Shown: positions 8,715 to 19,299 of the stretch, piece by piece | Layout: each line of letters begins with the position of its first letter | Numbering within the stretch: position 1 is the stretch's first letter | Source: Sinonovacula constricta | Lineage: Eukaryota > Mollusca > Bivalvia > Cardiida > Solecurtidae | Reading direction: 5' to 3' | NCBI GenBank assembly: GCA_007844125.1 | Contig: CM017564.1 | Span: forward strand, 19,610,115 to 19,674,114 | DNA length: 64,000 nucleotides | Program-made: the position numbers and the translations under genes | Notes under the pieces: model-generated | Told to the model about the DNA's origin: nothing | The model's input: only the letters and a program-made list of their open reading frames with translations | Databases searched by the model: none

Positions 8715-9975
8715 ATGGCCGCAATCACGAGACTGGTGTTTGTTCTGTGCTCCATTGTCGTGGTGGGAGCTTTCGAGCTGTCTCACTACTGCAAATCTAG
8801 TGAGGGAAGACTGGAATGTAGATTGCCTGAGAAAGGCAGGTATGTGTATGGACAGAATTCGGAGGTGCTAGTTGTGAACGTGGAAAGGCTGGAGGAGAAT
8901 TCTCGACCTCACGAAGTCGAATGTGCAGAGAGTGACGGTGATATACGGATTGGCTACCTGTGAAAACGTTGAAGCCGACCATCAAGTAAAAGTTAACCTT
9001 GATGAGTCTCTGCGAACACTGTCATGTGAGGTAACTATATATAGATATATATTGTAATTTCTATTTATTTTCTGTTGTTATTGCTTGTTTTCAGGTTTAC
9101 TGTTGTTGTTGTTTTTTTTTCATTAGCAGCACAGACGTTTCTAGATATGATATACGCTACTATGAAGAGTGTGTAGTGCTGCATCGATAGAATATTGATA
9201 GGGTGTTTTTTTTATCTAAGTCTGTTTACATGTAGTTTTAGTAGAAAATGAAAATAGACTAATTTGACTAAACAAATAATGTTTACTTTGCAGCCCAATG
9301 CCTCGCAACCCAGCACTGTCTTGCAACCTACCGCCGACGCATCAGCTACCGTGATACCAACATTAGTTACAACGGTTGGGGACAAGACAGCAGCAGATAC
9401 CACACAGATTAAAAGTTCAACACCCATATCCTCTTGTAAGTTTAATTTCATGCAGCTTAGATCAGCAGAACATTGAGATTATGGATTTTATTCTCTGTTG
9501 TGTATTAGCAAAAGATAAAGTAAAACCCAGTTCCATGGAATATCTTAAGTAAAATGTTTTAGAATGGGAGGTAGAATGGGAATTAGTAAATTATACTTCA
9601 CTTACAAACAGTTGCTGATGAAGATAGTAAATAAAATAATAATTAACTTTCAAACAGTTGCTGATGTAGATGAACATTTTGATGTTAAAACTTTCTTTCA
9701 TTCTTTAGTTTCTTTTTTCTTTTACAGATGTTGCGCCTACTCTGGTTACAATCACAGTTTTGACAGCTTAAGGTAAACATGTAACATATCCTTTAACTGA
9801 GATTGTAACAATTGAAAATAAATCTGTTGATCAAGAAAAACCTAAATCTCAAACAGTTTATATTACAATTATATCTATTTTAGTTTGTGTGCTTATACTG
9901 TTACTTGGTTTAAGTATAAAAAGTTATCTATATATAGAATATTGCAAATTGTATAGATTTGACAATAGCATTTAA
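8715..9975 (+). pseudogene. Type I membrane protein exons: signal peptide, Cys-containing ectodomain, Thr-rich stalk, TM helix
   Basis: Exon 1 (8715-9030) starts MAAITRLVFVLCSIVVVGAF, a good signal peptide, then a domain with several Cys. The frame closes at 8961, but shifted by one base near 8947 it reads on GLATCENVEADHQV to LRTLSCE and a GTAACT donor at 9031. Exon 2 (9294-9435, TTTGCAG acceptor, GTAAGT donor) is a Ser/Thr/Pro stalk that joins in phase. Exon 3 (from 9728) continues in phase, meets TAA at 9769-9771, then reads on to a hydrophobic helix (about 9853-9918, with VCVLILLLGLSI), a Lys/Tyr-rich tail and TAA at 9973-9975. The fitting phases argue for a real gene structure. One frameshift and one nonsense codon suggest a pseudogene or consensus errors. 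The ATG at 8649 would bury the signal peptide. No family recognised. Confidence 0.55.
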
Positions 9976-10159
9976 ATGGAGGTTGTAACACATAGTCACA
10001 CATTTGTACCTAAAGAAACAGACAACACGGTAAGAGTTTAAATGGGGATAACATGTTGTACTATTTTAACATTCATATTTAATAGAAAAAAATGATATGT
10101 TGAGTTCTGTGTTTACTAGATATTTATGCAACTTTATGTTTATTAACATTTTATTATAG

Positions 10160-10617
10160 GTAAGACGCCTCTCATTACAAGCTTGATTATTGTTAGTATT
10201 ACTGCTCATCATCATCATCATGAGGACTTGGCAAGAACCCTGTTCCTAGAGTCAAAGGGCTCAGGCCATTTTGCGTGTAAGTTGATAGAGGCCATCTTTC
10301 CAGAGCTGTTTGGACCAGAAAATCTCAGATTCCAGTACAACTGGAATGGCACCTCATGGAAAACTAGAATTAGACCTCAATAGGAAGGAAACTATACGAA
10401 GAACAATGCAAAACTTTTACCCAGAAACGCAGTCTCTCAATGCTTGGTCTTTATTGACGGTACGCATCAATGAACGGCTTCGACGCCCCGTCGGAAAAAT
10501 TCAGCCACGCTCTGCTCAACAGTTTCGGGAATTAAATACGAACGGACACCAGTACACAATGGACTACCTTCAGGACACTGAGAACGATGATTCCGCAGAT
10601 CTTACATACCGCGTTAT
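10160..10617 (+). CDS. BEN-domain exon (carries a one-base frameshift)
   Basis: Behind a TATTATAG acceptor (10152-10159), the frame reads five His, then EDLARTLFLESKG and LIEAIFPELFGPENL. After a one-base shift near 10350 it continues KLELDLNRKETIRRTM, FYPETQSL, W, and TVRINERLRRPVGK. The order (helix with IFPELF, conserved LDLNR, IRR...FYP, final IN-x-RLRR) is that of the BEN domain, a DNA- and protein-binding module of chromatin proteins. Removing one T in TCATGGAAAA restores one frame. The exon ends in GTGAGT at 10618, in phase 2, matching the following 34-bp exons. The exact start is unsure: a second acceptor lies at 10195-10196. Its acceptor phase does not match the donor at 10030, so it is probably a separate gene from the membrane protein. 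Confidence 0.65.
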
Positions 10618-10868
10618 GTGAGTCATGTGACTAGGGTTATAGCATAAACCCCACCAGCCAACTAACAAGATACTTACTGTGCAACACTTATCCCACTGTT
10701 ATTTCAGTGTTTTATTCGAAAATTAAAGGTGGTATCTTATAGTTTGGACCAAAATGTTTCTTCTTAAACAGACAATTTAGTTTTTGTTACTTGGTAAGGT
10801 CTGGAAATATGAATTTAATTGAAGCCTTTCATCCGTGGAAAGAGTGAGACATAATATTAGGTTTCCAG

Positions 10869-11221
10869 TATTAAGTGGGAGGATCCCAGAAGGGATAAGC
10901 TTGTAAGTATAAATAATATATATGTAAATGTATTCGTAAATATTACGCAGTCAATTCGTAAAAAACAAAGACAAAACAACAACAACAACAAACAGACAAA
11001 ACAACAACAAAAACAAAACAACGTCGTATTGAATATAAAAACAACGTTTTGAATGAATATATTTACATCCCAAAATATTAAGTTTTTTTTTTATTTTTGT
11101 TTGTTGTTTTTTATTAAAATTACTGCTGATTTCGTAATTATTATTGTTGTTGTCGCTATTTCAGGCGAAGCTGAGACGCCAATTGACGCGTATGCGTAAA
11201 CGGTTGGCTGAGGCTATTTGA
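10869..11221 (+). CDS. BEN gene, exon pair 1: short exon (10869-10902) and terminal exon (11165-11221)
   Basis: The 34-bp exon lies between TTTCCAG and GTAAGT and takes one base to complete the codon left by the BEN exon. It reads IKWEDPRRDKL. The next exon, after CTATTTCAG at 11156-11164, starts in phase 0 and reads AKLRRQLTRMRKRLAEAI then TGA at 11219-11221. Together they give a basic, probably helical C-terminus. The same structure recurs 600-650 bp downstream (11519-11829). Confidence 0.5.
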
Positions 11222-11518
11222 ACATGCACAATAATGTACTCAGAAAATAATTTTCTTTATATTTAATCAGTTCCGTAAATTTATTAACTAAAGTGATAGT
11301 GTATCGTTTTTTCTCGGTTTATTTCTTAGATTAAATACACGAATTGTTATTTTCATCATTATTAGTTTTTTAACGTCTTGAACGTATTTCCTGTATTGTT
11401 CGATCTTTCTCCTCATTTCTTTTACCCTTTATACGCTTTTATAAGTGTTAACATGTGTGTAGAAATAAGAATTCAAATCGATTTTTTTATTTTATTTATT
11501 TATTTTTTAACTGTCAAG

Positions 11519-12272
11519 TATTGATTGGGAGAGTCCATCAAGGGATAAAATAGTAAGTATGAATAAATATGAATGTATTCGTAAATATTACGCAGTCATT
11601 TCGTAAAAAAACAACCACAACAAACAAAGAAAGACAAAACAAACAAAAACAACGTCGTATTGAAAATAATAATAATAAAAACGTTTTAACTGTATATATT
11701 AAGATCCAAAAATATTAAGTTTGTTATTAAAATTACTGCTGGTTTCATAATTATTATTGTTGTCGCTATTTCAGGCGAAGCTGCGTAGTGGGTTGACGAG
11801 GATACAAAGGCAGGTTGCAGAAATGCAGAGTATCCTCATCTCATATTTTCATTCTAATATCTATCTATTCATTCTAATATCTATCTATCTATCTATCTAT
11901 ATATATATATATACATATTATCTATACCGTCGATTATTTGGAAATGAAAGAAAGTTGAATATGTTTTTTTCTACTTTTTTAGCCGAGAAGGAAGTTGTGT
12001 ACGCCGGTGGAGGCGTCGATTCCCAAAAGAAATGCTCAAGAAAGAGCAGTCCCTCAAATGTAGATCTACGGGCTCGCCTTGTGGAGCGACATTTTGTTGG
12101 TCAATTCGATGACGTCAAACATTGTCCTGTGTTGTCTGCAGCAGTCGAAATACAAAAGGATATAAAAGAAAGCAAACAAGATATTATTGTATTCAGTGCC
12201 TTTCCGTGCCACATGATTTATCATACTCAGAGGGACTTTAAGGAAGCTGCGGGCAACATTGTACACAATTAG
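11519..12272 (+). CDS. BEN gene, exon pair 2 (11519-11552; 11775-11829) plus last exon (11983-12272)
   Basis: A second 34-bp exon reads IDWESPSRDKI and, like its homologue, ends at GTAAGT. Its partner (11775-11829) starts AKLRSGLTRIQRQVAEMQ and, instead of a stop, reaches a GTATCC donor in phase 1. The exon behind TTTTTTAG (11983-12272) starts in the matching phase and reads EKEVVYAGGGVDSQKK through a Ser/Lys stretch, LRARLVERHF and QFDDVKHC to TAG. It was not recognised. Intron sequences are also duplicated (GTAAATATTACGCAGTCA; AACGTCGTATTGAA), so the whole exon-intron-exon block was copied. Confidence 0.5.
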
Positions 12273-13502
12273 TAAAATTTAGTAATCAAGTGCAAAATTA
12301 TACCTCTTCTAAATAGTACATATTATTGACAGTGTGACTTTAATATTTATGTTTAAGCTACAAACTGTCAGAAAACAAGACAAATATTGTTGACTATGTT
12401 TTGGTGCTTTTCTTTTTAATTTGTATCAAGCCAGCATTTGCAAAAAAATTCCAGTTTGTATGATTTTTTAAATTAAATTTGTTACACTACGGCCTACTGC
12501 CACATGACTAAAGGCGAGACAAAGCTAACAACCGTGCACTACAGTTCACTGCTAACACTAAGGGCGAGACATTACTTGTACTAAGTGTTCTAGATATGAA
12601 ACGAGTCGTAAAATAACAAAATCAAAAGAATCGTTTTAACGACTAGAATTAACTGACGAAAGGAGGGAGAGATAAATTTGACGACTAATCGTAAAACCAT
12701 AGTTTTCGCACGGCCCGAAAACCTACCCTCCAGTATAAATTATTAGTCAAAATCATCATCTAGGCCTATTTCCATTTACTCTAGATTCAACTAGGTCAGG
12801 AATCAGAGCACGATGCCCTGCCTGGAAACTAGAAAAGGAAGTATTAAAAATAAAGTACACAAAAAACATCTCCTTTAAAGAAGGCAGAAAGCTGGCAAAA
12901 GACCAGGCAACTCCTGCTAGAGGCGCAACATATGCCTAAGCAACCAAAAAAGCATCTCAGAGCACAAGGACAATTTCACCCAGTATGAGGTCCTGACTGG
13001 TGACCAAACTTCTGACAAAGTCATCATTCCTACTGAACACAAGGTATCGGAATCTTCTGAGACTCTTTTCTATGGTCAAAAACACTGCCTCTTCGAGCCA
13101 GACTGTTAAGAGTAATACAAAGGCACAAAACAAGCCTACATAAAAAGATTGTTACAACTAACAAATCACTAAAGTTACGAACCTGTAGATATATAACAAA
13201 ACCGCAAAAAAACAACGCATGTAAATACAGATATCAGATAAAATTATAACCACTATACGATGATAAGCTAACGATGCTGATGTAGCCGATGGTAGTTGAA
13301 CCTCATATCTAACTAAAATATAACTTAATTATTTGTTTATTTGAGTTTTACGGCACACCGAAACTCCATAAATAAAATAAAATAAAAACTTTTAATTTAA
13401 AAGCCATCGGGCTACATGAGGACGTTTTATTTGGTGCCTTATTCCCAGAATTAAGTGATGAATATATAATTGATAATTAAAATTATTTTATTTGTGTTAC
13501 AG
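12273..13502. other. Non-coding stretch between BEN exons and gag remnant
   Basis: AT-rich, with no supported ORF. A degraded inverted copy of the retroposon tail lies near 13344-13372 (TTTTACGGCACACCGAAACT) and is followed by AAATA repeats. Confidence 0.4.
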
Positions 13503-13574
13503 GAAACATAAGGGACGGACTTGACGCCGAGGTTTTTGAGCAAGGAATACAAAGGATAAACAGAAAACAAAAAG
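13503..13574 (+). CDS. Orphan 72-bp exon, possibly an alternative downstream exon of the BEN gene
   Basis: A TGTGTTACAG acceptor and a GTCAGT donor bound 72 bp that are open in one frame only, encoding NIRDGLDAEVFEQGIQRINR. The exon starts and ends in phase 1, so it can be skipped without changing frame. It fits the phase-1 donor at 11829, where it would extend the helical AEMQ end. It is immediately followed by transposon sequence, so later exons are not visible. Confidence 0.35.
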
Positions 13575-13630
13575 GTCAGTGCTTTTCTTTACCTTGGCAC
13601 CAGGAAACACACAGCTGATCTAATATAATT

Positions 13631-14280
13631 ATGGAGGAACAACCCCCACTAATTAAACAACTTGCAGACGAGATTAGCTGTTACACAATATGTCAATCGG
13701 CAATTATAGCGATAACTCCTTAAAAGATTTGAAGACTGGATCAAATAAGTAGATAAGTTTTGCTTGTTAGGTAACTGCGACGATTCTCGCAGAAAAAGAA
13801 TTCTATTTCAAACATGTAGGGGTACAGTCAGTGATTTCGTACAGAGGTTTTTGACATCAAACCCGGATAGCGGGTATGACAGGTTAAAGGCTGAATTAAG
13901 GCTTAGGTTCGGCGACGTTATAGACCCACGACAATGCATTAAGACTGTTACGGGAAACAAAACAAAAACAGGCAGAAAACGTTGTTAGTTACGCAGAACG
14001 GCTGCTATCATTAGCACATGAAGCAACCGACGGAATGCGTGGGGGGAACAAACTCGCTCAAGTAATGATAGGACAATTTATTGATGGTCTAGCGTTCGAC
14101 CACCTAAAATTGAAAGTCATGCGGACAAACCCGGCAATCTTCCAGGAAGCTGTAAATGTTGCACTAGGGGACCAATACCTTAGAAAAAGGTTAAGTTCTA
14201 GTAAAGGTCGGGAATATGGCGGAAATTTAGAAACCGATAAAGGGGGCCCGGAGCCCATGGACATCGACCACGCCCGACCA
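13631..14280 (+). pseudogene. Gypsy-type retrotransposon gag fragment
   Basis: From ATG at 13631 (MEEQPPLIKQLADEI) the frame soon breaks. Later pieces read LLGNCDDSRRKRILFQTC, GTVSDFVQRFL, ELRLRFGDVIDPRQC, VVSYAERLLSLAHEA and QVMIGQFIDGLAFDHLK, in at least three frames, ending EPMDIDHARP. This is the order of capsid-like gag proteins of Gypsy-type elements. The zinc knuckle expected right after DHARP is missing: hAT sequence starts there instead. No LTRs were seen next to it. Confidence 0.65.
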
Positions 14281-15347
14281 ACGCGTCGAGCATCTCAAAA
14301 TCTCCGACCCAAGGGCCAAATACACATCACCAGATATCGAAAATGAACTTCTGGGTATTGTTGCCGCTCAGATACGGGACCCTCTGATGGAGAACTGTAA
14401 CAGCGCTCCTTTCTTTGCATTTATTGCAGACGAGGCCACTGATTGCTCCACTAGAGAACAAGTTTCAATTTGCGTGAGGTATATTGATGAATCGGGCGAC
14501 ATCCAGGAGCAGTTTTTACAGTTCGTGGAAGCCAAGAAAACCACGGGTGAAGCGCTTGCTCAACTCTTCCTTTCCACGTTGGAAAACCTCGGCATTAATG
14601 TAGAGAAGATGAGAGCTCAAGGGTATGATGGTGCTGCAAAAATGTCTGGGAAGCATCGTGGCGTTCAGGCAAGGGTTAGACAGGTAATTCCCCATGCCAC
14701 GTACGTTCACTGCAAGGCACACAGTCTCAACTTGGCCATAGTTCATGCTTGTAAAGAACCTTTAGTACGAAACGTAATGGACACCGTTCAACAAATTTAG
14801 TTTTGCTTTAATGAGTCTGGAAAACGCATGGTTACTTTTCGGGATGAACTAGCTCAGGATGACGAGGTGAAAGCTGACATGGGAAGGAGAGCAAAGTTGC
14901 AAACACTGTGTGATACCAGTTGGGCCAGCAGATCGGATGCTTTGTTCACGTTTCTCTCAGCATATCCCGTGGTGGTGAGTTCGTTGGAAGAGTTGGAGAC
15001 TCAAGGGGATAGCAAAGCTTCATTTGTTCCATCTCCAAGTTTGACTTCCTTATTGCGCTTGTTGTTGTAGAGAACGTCTTACAGATTGTTCAACCTCTGT
15101 CAATCATGCTGCAGGCAAAGTCGTTTGACTTAATCGAAGCTGTATCCGAGGCGAAGGTTGTTGTGCATCATTTGAATGCAAAGAGAAATGATGTGATGAC
15201 GTTTGATGAGCTGTTCGACAAAGCCACAGAGTTGGCTGCCAAGGTGGATGGGGTCCCGTCCATACCGAGAGGAGCTGCGAGGCAGCAGCACCGCCCAAAC
15301 GTACCTCCGGTACTCCAAACGAGTACTGGAAGAGGGTTCTGTATCTT

Positions 15348-15399
15348 TGTATTTGGGTTTAACGGCACACCGACACTTTATAGGTCATACGGCGCCGAT
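15348..15399 (-). mobile_element. Retroposon tail (52 bp) inside hAT remnant 1
   Basis: On the minus strand it reads ATCGGCGCCGTATGACC, then GTGTCGGTGTGCCG, ending AAACCCAAATACA. It is flanked by a perfect 12-bp duplication, GTTCTGTATCTT at 15336-15347 and 15400-15411, so the insertion ends are exact. It lies between the catalytic region and the PFLDH region of the transposase. Confidence 0.75.
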
Positions 15400-15561
15400 G
15401 TTCTGTATCTTCCATTTCTAGATCACATTACGAGTGAACTACAAGACCGCCTGGTGGGAAATGAAGAAAGATTCCGTGCAGAATATTTCATCCCAACAAA
15501 ACTGAATGACTTGACGGATCTCATCTCTAGACAAATTGCACCAAAGTTTCAAAATTTTCTC

Positions 15562-15583
15562 GGGGGGGGGGGGGGGGGGGGGG
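15562..15583 (+). repeat. Poly-G run (22 G)
   Basis: Twenty-two consecutive G at the start of the GC-rich terminal part of hAT remnant 1, followed by GATCCCCCC. Length may be unreliable in an assembly. Confidence 0.8.
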
Positions 15584-15684
15584 ATCCCCCCCTTACGAGA
15601 AGGGGGCTCTGCCCCCATCTCTTGCCTTCGGCACTCGACCCACGCCTGGGCTTCAACTTTACAATATCCCTGGCTACGCCCCTG

Positions 15685-16372
15685 ATGAACTTATATACAT
15701 ACATAACTAACAACAAAATAAACTATAAACATATGTACAGTAGATAAAAGCCTCGGCAATATAAAAAAATACCAAACGAGAGATCAGTTTGAAATAAAAC
15801 AGCCCAAGCGCTGATATATTATAAGATATAATAAGAACAAATAAAACAGCCCAAGCACTGATATATAACAAGATCAATTTAAATATGGCATATAATGCCA
15901 TGACATCATCTTCTAAAAGTGAAATGTAAAAAATACGAAATGTAATAAATACGAAAGAAAACATAGAAATTTAGAAAACAACCTACCAACAAAATAAAAC
16001 GTACTATTGTTAAGAGCTAAAAAAAAAACAATTCATGAAAAGCCGAGGATTTATCCGCAGTTGGTATATTATATGTAAGAAAGGTACTAAATATCCCGAT
16101 GTTATACCTACAGTGCAATCTCACATTAAGGTTATGGAGACTGCTCAAGTTGTCTCACCAGGGCACGACTGGAGAGATGAAGAGACAAGAATTCCAACAG
16201 TAACTGTCCAATTATGGCTTTAAGTCACTGTTTTCATATAGTCTCAACGACCTGTCCGATCATCGTGTAATTTAAAAGCAATGCAAGTTCTTGACTGTAA
16301 AAGGGTCAAGTGCAAGCAATGCTGTACAATGAAGGATTCCCGGGTTGTAACCGTCTGCAATACATTTTCTGA
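15685..16372. other. AT-rich non-coding stretch
   Basis: Contains a short direct repeat, AAACAGCCCAAGC with GCTGATATAT or ACTGATATAT, at about 15796 and 15843. No supported gene. Confidence 0.4.
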
Positions 16373-16807
16373 TTAGTTTTGTAAAGTGGTCAGAAAAGTT
16401 ATTGAAACCCTTAATCTCTTTAACTTGGATAAAACATTTTCATAAAATGCAGGATGGCTTATGCCTTTCTGCATTAGTGTTTTCATACTGCTATTATACT
16501 TAGAAGCAATAAAACCATTGCAGTGAAAGAATTTTGAAAACGCCTTTCTTAATTTATGAAAACGAAAGCCTTGCTGTAACAGTTTAGAAGAAATAAACAG
16601 GTTTCTAGCATTGAAATCTTCTACTTTAGTACAAATTCGTGCAAATCTTGTAAGTTGTGATATGTAAACACCATTAGAGGTAGCACGAGGTGAATCACCG
16701 TCAAGGTATGGATAGTTCACAATACTAAAGTTAAAATTAAAAATCATCTCAGATCTCATTGTCCAGACCGCCTTCAATGACGCCAACTCCACTTTTCGCA
16801 AGTACAT
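16373..16807 (-). pseudogene. C-terminal fragment of a reverse-transcriptase-like ORF common in bivalves
   Basis: A 144-codon minus-strand ORF with MIFNFNFSIVNYPYLDGDSP, NGVYISQLTRFARICT, DFNARNLFISSKLLQQGF and KLRKAFSKFFHCN. From memory of invertebrate genomes, this order (NFP-LDGD-PR, SYGVYISQL-RFAR, LL-QGYR-HK-RKAFSKF) is the end of an abundant reverse-transcriptase-like ORF. I cannot name its superfamily. The upstream catalytic part is absent from the adjacent DNA, so this is a fragment. Confidence 0.5.
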
Positions 16808-17544
16808 CCCTTCTATTCATTCAAATGTTTGTGAAACACGTGTAACAGAATAAGATGTTTCAGATTCATGGCTGAGGAAACGCCTTTGATTTTCAAAAAT
16901 CACAGGAGGGCGAATATTTCTGACGCATAACCCAAAGGATCAAGCGAGTTGCTCATGCGCTACTCATGCGCTGATAACTTTTCTGCAATTCCGTTTTCAT
17001 GCGCTGGTATTCTTTTCAATTCGTAATCACATGCGCTGATATTGTAATACAGACACAAACAGGGTACTTTTTCTAGGTAAGTAAGAAAAGGACCTATAAA
17101 AATTTCCACAGGTATTTAAATTTAAACTACCTCCAGACAAAGGCAAACAGGGTAAATGTGACAAAAATCAGAAACGAGACATAACACACAAAAAGAAAAA
17201 CCTGCAGTTACCGCCTTGGGCTAGCTTACTTTTTGAGATATTGTCGTTTGGTTTACTAAGAACAGCATAATGAAATATGAGTTTTTAAAACCTATTTTTG
17301 TTATTATTGTCGCCAAGTTCAAAATAAAAATGGCCAAAATGTACACAAATTCAGCATAATTGTATAAGAATGGTATCAAGATTTGGAATAAAATACAATA
17401 ATGTTGTTGTAATATATAATATGTATATAATAGTGTTGTTGTTATTGTTGATGTCAACTACTTGTCCACACGATCATCCCGGGTCGCGACATACCAAAGT
17501 CGTTAAAAATGGTAGTGGTTTAGCTCCCTTGCTAACGCTCAAGC
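16808..17544. other. AT-rich non-coding stretch
   Basis: No gene recognised. Near 16955-17040 the phrase CATGCGCTGATA recurs loosely three times (CATGCGCTACT, CATGCGCTGATAAC, CATGCGCTGGTAT, CATGCGCTGATATT). Confidence 0.35.
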
Positions 17545-17733
17545 AAATATAAGGGTAGCTCCACGACTGGTTGGCCCGGTGTCAGGATAATGTGACTGGG
17601 TGTGGTATCATGCCAGGTGTTCACAGCATGCTATACACAGTGAAGGCAGCACTTTATCTGCTTCAAGTGGACACCGTCTCCAGATAAATGAAGTACTGTT
17701 GGTGGGGCGATAAACCCAATAAACAAACACACG
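17545..17733 (+). mobile_element. SINE-like retroposon
   Basis: Contains GTGACTGGGTGTGGTATCAT, CAGTGAAGGCAGCACT and the tail CTGTTGGTGGGGCGATAAAC followed by CCAATAAACAAAC. The tail type is frequent in bivalve SINEs; a diverged tail copy lies at 50851-50910. It ends only a few bases before the BEL target site. Confidence 0.55.
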
Positions 17734-17738
17734 ATCAT

Positions 17739-18949
17739 TGTAGCTGGCTTGGTCAAATTAGTGTTCAACAACGGGTTTCGATTTTCTATAGTTTATTTGT
17801 TCGTTTCGTTTCATCTCCATAAACCGTAGATGTGTACCGTAAACCGTAAAAACTGAAATTATAATAAAATGACTCATAATCATTAAAGTTATGACAATAA
17901 CAAACCTTTCACGACTGAGACTAGTATTACACATGACTATTATTTCAAGTATGACTATATATGACTGTATATGACCTTTAACAAATTAACTGTAATAGAA
18001 GCATGTCCAGATCCACATTGTGATCGTTGAGATTGGGTGCAGTGTATAACAAACAAACTCTAGAACACTACAGCCAAATAATATTTAACTGTTCACACAA
18101 CCACACAATCTTGATTGTAGCAGAGGGTGAATTTGTCAACAGAAAAACCATAATTCACAAAGTATAGATCTAGCATATTTCTATTACATGGTTTTACAGA
18201 GTACAGAGTATTATTTTACCCTGGACCCTAGAATATTAAACATATATAGCAATTAAACCAAAGAGCATATCAATTGAATGACTAGATTTGCAAACACGTG
18301 TTGTTAATTGGCAAGAGAGACAACTCATGTCTGACCCGCACTGTAAATTACGAAAGACAACTCTTTCTAGACGCAATTTGTGGAATACCAAAAAATGACT
18401 AGGGCATTGCCGGAATCATTTAATAATGCAAAATAAAATATACCCTCAATGCATAAATTATGCTATCAATGCAAACTATAGATCCATCTAAAGGTATTAA
18501 TCTTTGATCAATACCGAGTGCTATTTATAGCCCCATGCGGTCTCAGACCATGACATTTCACGGAGCCGTTCGCAGAGCATGCTCACAGAAAATGCATGTT
18601 TACGTTCTAGATATCAAATCGTTTTTACTTAAACTGTGACAAGTACGTTACAAAATGTTTAATTACCTTGCTGCTCCGACCAAGCTGCTAAATATGTATC
18701 GTTAACTTGAAAAATTCGTTATTCAGTGAAGTTTTATTGACATTTGTTTGTTCTTCGTTCGACTAGAAAGTGAAAATACCAGTGCGCATGCGCAACAAAA
18801 GTAGCAGGTACTGACTAAATCGCGGACTTAAACCACGTACGCAATAATCAAAACGGAAAGGAACTAACTAAAACTTAACAATTGTTGACTAAGAACTACA
18901 CAAACAACTTAGTAGGAAAATATTACTAAAATTTACACCGACAGTTACA
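17739..18949 (-). repeat. 3' LTR of the BEL/Pao element (1,211 bp)
   Basis: Same sequence as the 5' LTR except for two differences. The AATAAA at 17792-17797 would serve as polyadenylation signal of the genomic transcript. The flanking 5 bp (17734-17738) are ATCAT. Confidence 0.95.
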
Positions 18950-18957
18950 CTCCCACC
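18950..18957 (-). promoter_or_regulatory. Polypurine tract before the 3' LTR
   Basis: GGTGGGAG on the minus strand, directly against the TG that opens the 3' LTR. This is the expected position for plus-strand priming. Confidence 0.5.
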
Positions 18958-19299
18958 AAAATCAACTGATTTTCTTTACCTTTATCTGTCTGTAAAACTG
19001 TTAAAATATATTTAAACGAAGCTAAAACGGATCAACACTAACTCGAATGGTTTGAACAGAGAAGTAAGATCTAGCAAAGTAGAACTGACCTATAAGTCAA
19101 ACCATTTGACTTAATCAATAATCATGATTACAGCACATATACAAACGTGTGTGAGATAAAGCATTATTATACAAAAGTTGAATTATGTGATATAGCAATT
19201 TATCACACAATCACAATTGAAAGGATAATCCTTTCTAGATGTTCAGACACATTATGCAGATAACTGCAAATACAAATACTGAGTACAGGCGTTATTCAC
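18958..19299 (-). other. Untranslated region between BEL ORF and 3' LTR
   Basis: About 340 bp between the stop at 19300 and the polypurine tract. No env-like or accessory ORF was seen. Confidence 0.6.

Larger units (their letters stand above)
14281..15684 (+). pseudogene. hAT transposase remnant 1 with 3' terminal inverted repeat
   Basis: The frame reads VEHLKISDPRAKYTSPDIEN then FIADEATDCSTREQ (first catalytic Asp), GYDGAAKMSGKHRG (second Asp), YVHCKAHSLNLA (the CxxH/LNL motif) and VRNVMDTVQQI. A stop and frame change follow near 14799; the next piece reads LCDTSWASRSDALF, and the third AKVVVHHLNAKRND to the C-terminal IPFLDH-like region (LPFLDHITSEL). It matches hAT transposases of the DUF4371/ZMYM-like type. 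The N-terminal finger is gone. A retroposon tail interrupts it at 15348-15399. The 3' end carries a 22-bp G run, a GC-rich stretch, and CAGGGGCGTAGCCAGG (read on the minus strand) at 15669-15684, a typical hAT terminus. The last hAT domain was not found. Confidence 0.75.

Noticed and set aside
11757..11982. Reading the ORF at 11757-12272 as one continuous protein
   Set aside because: Its middle crosses a TATC microsatellite and a stretch with splice signals at both ends. The intron interpretation fits the phases.
14342..15692. ATGAACTT at 14342-14349 and 15685-15692 as the 8-bp hAT target duplication
   Set aside because: The first copy lies inside transposase coding sequence and is not followed by the CAGGGGCG terminus, so the match is chance.
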